The notes under the pieces: model-generated
The model's input: only the letters and a program-made list of their open reading frames with translations
The model's database searches: none
Told to the model about the DNA's origin: nothing
Assembly (NCBI GenBank): GCA_016201195.1
Contig: JACQDI010000063.1
Span: 1 to 5,747 of the forward strand
Source of the DNA: Acidobacteriota bacterium
GTDB taxonomy: Bacteria > Acidobacteriota > Terriglobia > Bryobacterales > JACQDG01
Length of the DNA stretch: 5,747 bases
Direction of reading: 5' to 3'
Position numbers and translations under genes: made by a program
Part shown: piece after piece, positions 1-4,268 of the stretch
Numbering within the stretch: position 1 is the first letter of the stretch
Layout: each line of letters starts with the position of its first letter

Positions 1-398
1 CCGTACGCCAGCCAGCAGGAGCGCCCCTTGCCGTCTTCGACCGAACAGAGATTGTTGGCCTCCAGCAGCTCGAACAGGCGCTGGATCCGCGAGCCCGAGA
101 CCCACAGAAACACCACTTGTTGCGGGAAGCCGTCGAAGAACCGGCGGGCCTGCTCGAACTGTTCCCGATCGGCCCGACCGAGCGTCACCACGATCTGCCG
201 CACGTACCGCACGCCGGCCAGCTCGCTTCGAATGCGTCTCATGGCCTCGCCTTCGAACTCGGAAAACAGGGCGGGCAGCACCAGCGCGAGCGCCTGCTGC
301 CGGGTGTGCTCCTCCAGTTCGATCTCCAGCCGCGCCAGTCCATCGCGATCGAGCGAGTGCAGCGTGGCTACCTCGCCTGTCTGGTGGAAATCTGACAT
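1..398 (-). CDS. glycosyltransferase, glucosyl-3-phosphoglycerate-synthase-like (N-terminal part, runs off left edge)
   Basis: The minus strand is open from ATG at 398 to the window edge: 132 complete codons, no stop. The protein opens MSDFHQTGEVATLHSLDRDG and continues with LVLPALFSEFEGEA (about residues 39-52), QIVVTLGRAD (68-77) and a GKGRS turn (123-127). From memory this matches the N-terminus of a bacterial glycosyltransferase family with a GT-A nucleotide-sugar fold, often annotated as glucosyl-3-phosphoglycerate synthase-like or only 'glycosyl transferase'. In that family the LVLPxLxSE segment is the first Rossmann strand and QIVxxLxRAD the second. A cytoplasmic enzyme using a sugar nucleotide is inferred. 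The acceptor cannot be told because the catalytic C-terminal two thirds are missing. A G-rich stretch lies 5-12 bases upstream of the ATG. The gene is divergent from the glycosyltransferase at 574. Family call fairly sure, substrate unknown. Confidence 0.75.
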   Translation of the reverse strand, partial: MSDFHQTGEVATLHSLDRDGLARLEIELEEHTRQQALALVLPALFSEFEGEAMRRIRSELAGVRYVRQIVVTLGRADREQFEQARRFFDGFPQQVVFLWVSGSRIQRLFELLEANNLCSVEDGKGRSCWLAY

Positions 399-546
399 GG
401 TCTTCGCACCCCCGGCATGTTCCGTGCCAAAGCATCCAACTGACTGTAAACGGGAGCTGTTCCCTCCAGTGCGGACGCTTACACAGGGTAATTCTTACCG
501 CACCACTCTCCCGAATTTGCCTGCCGAGAGCCGGCGGGCGAGAGGC

Positions 547-555
547 TGCTATACT
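547..555 (+). promoter_or_regulatory. extended -10 promoter element for the 574 glycosyltransferase
   Basis: TGCTATACT matches the extended -10 consensus TGnTATAAT at all but one position of the hexamer. No good -35 lies 16-18 bases upstream, which is usual for extended -10 promoters. The predicted transcription start near 562 would leave a leader of only about 12 bases, just enough for the GGAG at 564-567. Confidence 0.5.
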
Positions 556-563
556 CCAGGATC

Positions 564-567
564 GGAG
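564..567 (+). promoter_or_regulatory. ribosome binding site that fixes the TTG start at 574
   Basis: GGAG is followed by six bases and then TTG at 574. It is the only Shine-Dalgarno just before the conserved SVVIPAYNEE segment, and it selects this start over the much longer frame that is open from position 28. Confidence 0.55.
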
Positions 568-573
568 AACGGA

Positions 574-1365
574 TTGAGTGGCTCTCTCTCGGTAGTGATC
601 CCCGCTTACAATGAAGAGTTGCGGCTTCCCCGAACGCTGGAGCGGGTTTGGAACTACCTGCAGCAGCGGGCCGCCGCCGGAGAAGTGGTCGTGGTCAACG
701 ACGGCTCCCGGGACGGCACCGCGGAAGCGGCCCGCGCCTTCGCTGCCTCCCATGCCGGCTCCCGGATCCCGGTGCGCGTGCTTGAGAACCCCGGCAACCG
801 CGGTAAGGGCTATTCGGTGCGGCACGGGATGCTGGAGACCCAGGGGGACTGGGCGCTGTTCAGCGACGCCGATCTCTCCAGCCCCATCGAGGAACATGAG
901 AAGCTCCAGGCGGCGGCTGACGCCGGCGGCTACGACATCGCCATCGGCAGCCGGGCGCTCGACCGCTCGCTAATCGGCCTCCACCAGTCGGTGTTCCGGG
1001 AGAATGCTGGCCGGGTTTTCAACGGCCTGATGCGCCTGACGACCGGCCTGCCATTTCATGACACTCAATGCGGCTTCAAGTTGTTCCGGCGCCCGGCGGC
1101 CCGGGAGATCTTCTGCCGCCAGCGCCTGGAGCGGTTCGGCTTTGACGTGGAGGTGCTGTACCTGGCCCGCAAGCTGGGTTTCCGCACTGTGGAAGTTCCG
1201 GTTCGCTGGGACCATTCGGAAGGGACCAAGGTGAGCATGCTCGGTGACAGCCTGGACATGTTCTGGGACCTCTGGCGGGTCCGGCGAAATGATTGGCGGG
1301 GGCTCTATGATGGCAAGGGCGAAGGTCCGGATGCCCCAGTCGGCCCAGCCGGCTCAAAACCTTGA
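574..1365 (+). CDS. family 2 glycosyltransferase, polyprenyl/dolichyl-phosphate hexose synthase type
   Basis: 263 residues from the TTG at 574. The GT-A fold is clear: SVVIPAYNEE (6-15), VVVVNDGSRDGT (38-49) with the nucleotide-binding Asp43, NRGKGYSVRHGM (75-86), the metal-binding SDADLSSP (97-104, Asp98 and Asp100), DTQCGFKLFRR (163-173) and ERFGFDVEVLYLARKLG (from 186). This set is typical of the DPM1/ALG5-like branch of GT2, which moves mannose or glucose from a nucleotide sugar to a polyprenyl phosphate at the cytoplasmic face of the membrane. There is no C-terminal transmembrane segment, so a soluble or peripheral enzyme like DPM1 is expected. The tail after about residue 240 is Gly/Pro-rich and unconserved in appearance. 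The start choice rests on the GGAG and on the fact that upstream codons overlap the divergent gene and look non-coding. Donor and acceptor are inferred from family only. The stop overlaps the -35 of the next operon. Confidence 0.85.
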   Translation: MSGSLSVVIPAYNEELRLPRTLERVWNYLQQRAAAGEVVVVNDGSRDGTAEAARAFAASHAGSRIPVRVLENPGNRGKGYSVRHGMLETQGDWALFSDADLSSPIEEHEKLQAAADAGGYDIAIGSRALDRSLIGLHQSVFRENAGRVFNGLMRLTTGLPFHDTQCGFKLFRRPAAREIFCRQRLERFGFDVEVLYLARKLGFRTVEVPVRWDHSEGTKVSMLGDSLDMFWDLWRVRRNDWRGLYDGKGEGPDAPVGPAGSKP

Positions 1366-1390
1366 CTTTCCACGCCCTCTGTGCCATGTT
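1362..1390 (+). promoter_or_regulatory. candidate sigma70-type promoter of the kinase/STAS operon
   Basis: TTGACT at 1362-1367 (five of six to TTGACA) is followed by a 17-base spacer and CATGTT at 1385-1390, with TG one base upstream (1382-1383). The -10 hexamer alone is weak (three of six), but correct spacing and the TG support it. The -35 overlaps the stop codon of the upstream glycosyltransferase. The predicted start is near 1397, giving a leader of about 69 bases. Confidence 0.45.
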
Positions 1391-1411
1391 AGGCATTCCC
1401 TTGGGGCGTGG
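1370..1411. promoter_or_regulatory. inverted repeat bracketing the -10 region, possible operator
   Basis: CCACGCCC at 1370-1377 and GGGCGTGG at 1404-1411 are perfect 8-bp inverted copies, 26 bases apart. One arm lies in the -35/-10 spacer and the other just after the predicted transcription start. That position suits a dimeric repressor or looped operator. An RNA hairpin would form only in read-through transcripts, since the left arm is upstream of the predicted start. Confidence 0.3.
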
Positions 1412-1431
1412 TGAGGGGGGCAAAGCGGCCT

Positions 1432-1451
1432 GCGGGCCCACGTTGGCCCGC
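1432..1451 (+). promoter_or_regulatory. GC-rich hairpin in the leader of the anti-sigma kinase gene
   Basis: GCGGGCC (1432-1438) and GGCCCGC (1445-1451) form a perfect 7-bp stem with a six-base loop, ending 14 bases before the ATG at 1466. There is no following T-run, so it is not an intrinsic terminator. It could affect translation of a gene that has no visible Shine-Dalgarno. Confidence 0.35.
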
Positions 1452-1465
1452 CTGTATTCCGCTAT

Positions 1466-1909
1466 ATGGCTGAAGCCAGAAAGCAAGAGCTGAAGCTGGA
1501 GAGCACGCTGGACAGCGTGGATGTCGCTGAGGAAATGGTAAGGAGGTTTGCCGAGGAGAACGGCTTCTCCGAGGACGAGATCCACCAGATCGGCATGGCC
1601 GTGCGAGAAAGCGTGGTCAACGCCGTGGTCCACGGCAACTGCTACAGTTCCCAAAAAAAGGTCACCCTCGCCGTGGAGTCGGGCCGCGACCGGCTGACTA
1701 TTAAGGTTCAGGATCAGGGCGTGGGTTTCGACCCCGACGACGTCCCCGACCCCCTGGCCAGCGAGAACATCATGCGCAAGTCCGGGCGCGGCCTGTTCCT
1801 GATCCGCGCCTTTATGGACGAGTTGCACGTGAATCGACTGAGCGAGGGGATGGAAGTGATTATGGTTAAGAACTCTTCTCCAACCACTAGTAAGGAGGAA
1901 GGCAAGTGA
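1466..1909 (+). CDS. RsbW/SpoIIAB-like anti-sigma factor serine kinase (HATPase_c_2)
   Basis: 147 residues, the usual size of this GHKL-fold family. The ATP site is complete: N-box RESVVNAVVHGN (47-58, Glu48, Asn52 and His56), G1 box DQGVGFD (83-89) and G2 box SGRGLFLI (106-113). The lid between G1 and G2 is short, as in RsbW and SpoIIAB rather than histidine kinases. Such proteins bind a sigma factor and hold it inactive, and phosphorylate a STAS antagonist on serine. The next gene is that antagonist, so the pair is a cytoplasmic partner-switching module. No sigma factor gene is present in the window. The ATG at 1466 is the only possible start, because the frame closes at 1412 and no ATG, GTG or TTG lies between. 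It has no evident Shine-Dalgarno. The C-terminal tail KNSSPTTSKEEGK is low complexity and its codons contain the ribosome binding site of the next gene. Confidence 0.88.
   Translation: MAEARKQELKLESTLDSVDVAEEMVRRFAEENGFSEDEIHQIGMAVRESVVNAVVHGNCYSSQKKVTLAVESGRDRLTIKVQDQGVGFDPDDVPDPLASENIMRKSGRGLFLIRAFMDELHVNRLSEGMEVIMVKNSSPTTSKEEGK
1892..1898 (+). promoter_or_regulatory. strong ribosome binding site for the STAS gene, inside the kinase gene
   Basis: AAGGAGG lies seven bases before the GTG at 1906. It settles the GTG start and the GTGA overlap between the two genes, which implies translational coupling and near-equal production of kinase and antagonist. Confidence 0.8.
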
Positions 1910-2250
1910 GTATTAAAGCCAGTACACGTCAGGTTGACAAGGTGACGATCGTGGATATGAGCGGGCGGATCACCCTCGGCGAAGGGTCGAGCACGTTGCG
2001 CGAGACGGTTCGCGATCTTGTCTCCAAAGGCCAGAAAAAGATCATTTTGAACCTTGGGGACGTCAGCTACATCGACAGCTCCGGCATCGGCGAGCTGGTC
2101 TCTAGCTACACCTCTGTCAATAATCAGGGTGGCAGCCTCAAGCTGCTCAATCTTCAGAAAAAGGTTCACGATCTGCTGCAGATCACCAAGCTCTACACGG
2201 TCTTTGAAGTGCACACCGACGAAGCAGCCGCGATCAAGAGCTTCGGTTAA
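1906..2250 (+). CDS. STAS-domain anti-sigma factor antagonist (RsbV/SpoIIAA-like)
   Basis: 114 residues from GTG at 1906, the full length of a single STAS domain. Visible family marks are VTIVDMSGRITLGEGSSTLRE (13-33), KKIILNLGDVSYIDSSGIGELV (44-65) and the helical end. The DSSG at 57-60 is the phosphorylation site; one of Ser58/Ser59 is the target of the partner kinase in RsbV and SpoIIAA. In the family, the unphosphorylated form binds the kinase and frees the sigma factor. The gene overlaps the kinase stop by four bases (GTGA), so the two are one operon. The order, kinase first, is the reverse of Bacillus rsbV-rsbW. No phosphatase (RsbU/SpoIIE-like) is seen here. The stop at 2248-2250 is followed four bases later by a long hairpin. 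Confidence 0.9.
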   Translation: MSIKASTRQVDKVTIVDMSGRITLGEGSSTLRETVRDLVSKGQKKIILNLGDVSYIDSSGIGELVSSYTSVNNQGGSLKLLNLQKKVHDLLQITKLYTVFEVHTDEAAAIKSFG

Positions 2251-2328
2251 AAACGAAGGAGTCAGGAGACAGAAGTCAGGGGTTGGAAGCTAAAGCCCGA
2301 AGGTCTGATTCTGGCTCCTGCCTCCTTC
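2249..2328 (-). terminator. hairpin between convergent genes, intrinsic terminator for the minus strand
   Basis: The arms at 2255-2279 and 2305-2328 pair over 22 positions, with two mismatches and one bulged base and a 25-base loop. Read on the minus strand, the stem is followed within two bases by five T (complement of 2249-2253), the classical Rho-independent layout, so it should end the transcript of the barrel gene. On the plus strand no T-run follows, so its effect on the STAS operon is less certain. The right arm overlaps the barrel gene stop codon by two bases. Both arms are built of the heptamer repeat listed separately. Confidence 0.7.
2255..2328. repeat. heptamer repeat copy 1, in inverted arrangement
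   Basis: From 2258 to 2285 four successive 7-base units fit AGRAGNC with drift in the last. From 2326 down to about 2305, on the opposite strand, three more units occur, one missing a base. The same period and consensus recur at 2923-2957 and 4040-4130. Confidence 0.75.
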
Positions 2329-2917
2329 AAAACAGAATCGAAACCCCCGCCGAAACCTCGATGTTGTGCAGACGGCCCTTGACGTTGGGAAGATCAAACG
2401 GCTTTGCGGTCACATAGTCGCGGATGTCGAAGCGCACGCCGTAGATGGGGGATAGCTTTACCTTCACGCCCCCGCCGTAGTTGTAGCCGAACTTGGTGAT
2501 CCCGTTGCCCGCGAACGCCGAGGCTCCGGGCGGGTAGTAGGAGGCGAACCCGCCTCCGCCGCAGACAAACGGCCGCACCCCGCTGCCCTCGGGCGTGGCG
2601 TGGACCAAGAAGTCATAGAAGCCCTGGTGAATCCCCATCCCCACCTTGTCCTGGCCGGCTACCAGGTGCGTGCGATTGTATCCGTAGCCGATTTCGTGAC
2701 TGAAAAATCTCCAGGAGTTGATGTCAAGGCGGGCCGAAATGCGAAACCCGTTGTCCAGCCGCAGGGTCTGCTGGACGGCATTCACCACTCCCAGATCGCC
2801 CAGGTTTTTGTCGCTGAACATGCCCACGCCCAGCGACACCGAAGCCTCCGCCGCCTGCCCGTAAGCCGCCGCCGTTCCCATCAGTACGCACACCAATACC
2901 CACAACCTCCGCATCAT
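2327..2917 (-). CDS. small outer-membrane beta-barrel protein, function unknown
   Basis: 196 residues. A Sec signal peptide is clear: MMRRLWVLVCVLMGTAAAYG with two arginines, then a hydrophobic core and likely cleavage after AYG (20) or GQA (22). The mature part alternates polar and hydrophobic residues, is rich in Gly, Tyr and Phe, and has strand-like segments such as FRISARLDINSWRFFSHEIGYGY, TKFGYNYGGGVKVKL and YGVRFDIRDYVT. It ends SAGVSILF; a C-terminal Phe is the usual mark for assembly by the BAM complex, whose core subunit is encoded at the right edge. About 175 mature residues suit an eight-stranded OmpA/OmpX-like barrel. ATG at 2917 and ATG at 2914 are both possible; the AGGAG at 2929-2925 lies seven bases before the first. 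It is 36 bases downstream of the VOC gene on the same strand and probably cotranscribed. Ligand or role unknown. Confidence 0.8.
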   Translation of the reverse strand: MMRRLWVLVCVLMGTAAAYGQAAEASVSLGVGMFSDKNLGDLGVVNAVQQTLRLDNGFRISARLDINSWRFFSHEIGYGYNRTHLVAGQDKVGMGIHQGFYDFLVHATPEGSGVRPFVCGGGGFASYYPPGASAFAGNGITKFGYNYGGGVKVKLSPIYGVRFDIRDYVTAKPFDLPNVKGRLHNIEVSAGVSILF

Positions 2918-2922
2918 CTGAT

Positions 2923-2957
2923 GACTCCTGTCTTCTGTATTCTGTCTTCGGTCTCAC
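2923..2957. repeat. heptamer repeat copy 2, direct array
   Basis: Five 7-base units in direct order fill the 36-base spacer between the VOC and barrel genes. Read on the minus strand they approximate AGRAGNC, the first being the most degenerate and overlapping the VOC stop codon. There is no facing arm, so no hairpin. The last unit, AGGAGTC (2929-2923), contains the ribosome binding site of the barrel gene. Confidence 0.7.
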
Positions 2958-3328
2958 TCGTAATGGACAAACTCGAGCACGTGCCCGTCCGGGTCGCGGC
3001 AAAAGATCTGCTCCATGCCCAGGTGGCGGTTGCCGCCTTCCTGGAATTCGACACCGTGTTTGCGCAGGGCGGCGCGGACGGCTTCGACATCCTCGACTTC
3101 CAGGGCCATATGATCAGATCGACCCAGCCGCGAGGCGGTGGCCGCCTCCTCGCCCCGGTTCTCAATGATGTGCAGTTGCCGGTCACCCAACGCATACCAA
3201 GCGCCGGAAAAATTGAATCCCGGCCGCTCGATCTCCGGGAGCCCCAGCACGCCTCCGAAGAAGGCGCGGCTGGCGCTCAAATCTTTAGACGCAAACGAGA
3301 CGTGATGTAATTTCACCAATTTGATCAT
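2954..3328 (-). CDS. VOC superfamily (glyoxalase/dioxygenase fold) protein
   Basis: 124 residues from ATG at 3328. Two beta-alpha-beta-beta-beta modules are visible: MIKLVKLHHVSFASKDLSAS to about residue 60, and SDHMALEVEDVEAVRAALRK to DPDGHVLEFVHYE. Candidate metal ligands in the usual places are His9, His53 (in RQLHIIE, or Glu56), His73 and Glu119. The length is normal for a single-chain, two-module member that dimerises. The DPDGHVLEF ending is a hallmark of the family. Members include glyoxalase I, extradiol dioxygenases, epimerases and antibiotic-resistance proteins; the reaction cannot be read from sequence. The frame is open back to an ATG at 3373, but the extra 15 residues are unlike the fold and overlap the divergent promoter, so 3328 is preferred. 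Its Shine-Dalgarno is weak. The barrel gene follows 36 bases downstream. Confidence 0.85.
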   Translation of the reverse strand: MIKLVKLHHVSFASKDLSASRAFFGGVLGLPEIERPGFNFSGAWYALGDRQLHIIENRGEEAATASRLGRSDHMALEVEDVEAVRAALRKHGVEFQEGGNRHLGMEQIFCRDPDGHVLEFVHYE

Positions 3329-3336
3329 TTGCGGCC

Positions 3337-3345
3337 ATCTTAACA
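3337..3345 (-). promoter_or_regulatory. weak extended -10 candidate for the VOC gene
   Basis: On the minus strand TGTTAAGAT matches TGnTATAAT in the TG and four of six hexamer bases. Transcription would begin near 3330, almost at the ATG at 3328, giving a leaderless or near-leaderless message. That would agree with the lack of a good ribosome binding site, but the match is modest. Confidence 0.25.
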
Positions 3346-3367
3346 AAGAACCACGGGGCTCGGTTTG

Positions 3368-3376
3368 TGTCATAAT
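3368..3376 (+). promoter_or_regulatory. extended -10 promoter element for the secreted protein gene
   Basis: TGTCATAAT matches TGnTATAAT with one mismatch in the hexamer. A start near 3383 would give a short leader containing GCGAGG (3385-3390), six bases before the ATG at 3397. This argues against initiation at the TTG at 3376. Confidence 0.45.
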
Positions 3377-3396
3377 TGGTCCCAGCGAGGTGGTCT

Positions 3397-4038
3397 ATGT
3401 TGCTGCTGGCGATGGCGGCGCTGCTGGCCGGTGGTCCGGAAACGGCGCCCACCGTTTCGGCCAAGACCGGCGATGTGGAGATTTTCGCCCGGCTGCTGAT
3501 CGACAAACAAACCCTGGTCAGCGCCGTGGGTTCCGACCTGAAGCGGCAGTACGCGGTCGTGGAACTCACCGTCACCCCGCGAGGCGGCTATCCCGTGACC
3601 CTGAACCGGGAGGACTTTCTGTTACGTTCCGAACGCGACAACGAGCGGGCCACCGCCGATTCTCCCGACCGGGTGGCCGGCAGCGCGGTGCTCGTGCTGG
3701 GCGGAACCGGCGGAAGCCGCCGGGCTTATTCGGAGGCAGGCGATCCGGTCTTTGTGGGCGGCCTGCCGGGGGTCGGTACCGGCCCGCCCCGGCGGATCGG
3801 TACTCAAGAGAACACGATCGGTTCAGGGGGCGAGGCCGGCGAATCCACCGTGACCGCCGCCAAGAAAGAAGAGACCTCGCTTTTGAGCGCCCTCCGGCAA
3901 AAAGAGCTGCCCCTGGGCGAAACGCGCAAGCCGGTTAAAGGCTACCTCTACTTCTCCGTCGACCCCAATCAAAAGGCCAAGAATTTTCATTTGCATTACA
4001 AAGGGCCCCGAGAGAGTTGTGAAATGAGATTCAAGTAA
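3397..4038 (+). CDS. putative secreted protein of unknown function
   Basis: 213 residues from ATG at 3397, with GAGG six bases upstream. I do not recognise a named family. The start MLLLAMAALLAGG is a hydrophobic export-type segment with a possible cleavage site after TVSA (22). It lacks the usual positive residues; initiation at the in-frame TTG at 3376 would add MVPARWS with one Arg, but that start has no Shine-Dalgarno. Residues 26-85 (DVEIFARLLIDKQ, QYAVVELTVTPRGGYPVTLNREDFLLRS) read like an Ig-like beta-sandwich of the DUF4352 kind. Residues 95-150 are a Gly/Ser/Pro-rich linker. The end, GYLYFSVDPNQKAKNFHLHYKGP (from 182), looks like the closing strands of the same sandwich, so the linker may be a loop inserted into it. 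A periplasmic or surface location is inferred. It stands alone between the divergent VOC gene and a hairpin one base after its stop. Confidence 0.6.
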   Translation: MLLLAMAALLAGGPETAPTVSAKTGDVEIFARLLIDKQTLVSAVGSDLKRQYAVVELTVTPRGGYPVTLNREDFLLRSERDNERATADSPDRVAGSAVLVLGGTGGSRRAYSEAGDPVFVGGLPGVGTGPPRRIGTQENTIGSGGEAGESTVTAAKKEETSLLSALRQKELPLGETRKPVKGYLYFSVDPNQKAKNFHLHYKGPRESCEMRFK

Positions 4039-4039
4039 G

Positions 4040-4130
4040 GGACGCAGGAGGCAGGAAACAGGAGTCAGGATAAACGCATGAGCGCAGGCGGCTTATCATT
4101 CTGACTCCTGACTTCTGACTCCTGACTCCT
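4040..4130. repeat. heptamer repeat copy 3, in inverted arrangement
   Basis: The left arm (4046-4073) has four 7-base units with drift. The right arm, read on the minus strand from 4130 to 4103, has four nearly identical units AGGAGTC, one of them AGAAGTC. The right arm is the cleanest example of the repeat in the window and gives the consensus AGRAGNC. Confidence 0.75.
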
Positions 4131-4131
4131 T
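4040..4131 (+). terminator. long imperfect hairpin after the secreted protein gene
   Basis: The arms 4040-4068 and 4101-4129 are complementary at 23 of 29 positions, including an unbroken ten at the inner end. The stem then continues with GATAA (4069-4073) against TTATC (4093-4097) past a three-base bulge. It starts just after the TAA at 4036-4038. Only TT follows before a C-run, so it is a poor classical intrinsic terminator, but it could halt transcription with Rho or protect the message 3' end. Confidence 0.5.
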
Positions 4132-4167
4132 CCCCGACTAGCCATTTCCTCCATTCCTGTGTAACCA

Positions 4168-4173
4168 TAGAAT
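4168..4173 (+). promoter_or_regulatory. candidate -10 element for bamA
   Basis: TAGAAT matches TATAAT at five of six positions. The best -35 at correct spacing is TTTCCT (4145-4150), only three of six. Transcription would begin near 4180, so that the whole 41-bp duplication lies in the 5' leader of bamA. Confidence 0.35.
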
Positions 4174-4186
4174 GTTGGCGTGCGTT

Positions 4187-4268
4187 CCTAACATCTGTAC
4201 GCGACAAGAAAGGATTTCGCCCGACATCCTAACATCTGTACGCGACAAGAAAGGATTTCGCCCGACAT
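4187..4268 (+). repeat. exact 41-bp tandem duplication in the bamA leader
   Basis: The segment 4187-4227 is repeated without a mismatch at 4228-4268. Each copy contains AAAGGA and ends in GACAT. In the second copy that AT is the beginning of the bamA ATG (4267); in the first it is followed by C, so only the second gives a start codon. AAGGA at 4251-4255 is the likely bamA ribosome binding site, with a long 11-base spacing. GCGA (4242-4245) can pair with TCGC (4258-4261) around it, and the same pairing exists in copy 1. A recent slippage duplication or an assembly error are both possible. Confidence 0.9.

Larger units (their letters stand above)
399..573. other. divergent intergenic region between two glycosyltransferase genes
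   Basis: These 175 bases separate two divergently transcribed genes and should hold both promoters. The right-hand promoter is listed separately. For the left gene no convincing -35/-10 pair was found. A small perfect inverted repeat, GGTAA-TTC-TTACC, sits at 487-499 near the middle and could be an operator or chance. On the plus strand a reading frame stays open across the whole region, but its translation here and over the left gene is Ser/Arg-rich shadow sequence. Confidence 0.45.

Noticed and set aside
28..573. Long N-terminal extension of the glycosyltransferase reading frame
   Set aside because: The translation is Ser/Arg/Thr-rich without family similarity, it lies antisense to a clear glycosyltransferase gene up to 398, and a TTG with GGAG sits at 574 right before the conserved fold.
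1076..1828. Open minus-strand frame of 250 codons across the glycosyltransferase and kinase genes
   Set aside because: It runs antisense through two well-supported genes and their promoter region and resembles no family.
2170..2184. Perfect palindrome GATCTGC-T-GCAGATC
   Set aside because: It lies inside the STAS coding sequence, encodes ordinary family residues (DLLQI) and has no promoter nearby, so chance is the simplest explanation.
2600..3310. Plus-strand open frame across the barrel and VOC genes
   Set aside because: It is a shadow of two genes with clear signal peptide, barrel and VOC motifs on the minus strand.
3329..3373. Upstream ATG start for the VOC gene
   Set aside because: The added residues do not belong to the VOC fold and would place the start within the divergent promoter.
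4046..4130. Possible CRISPR array
   Set aside because: Units are 7 bases and contiguous, with no unique spacers and no cas genes.
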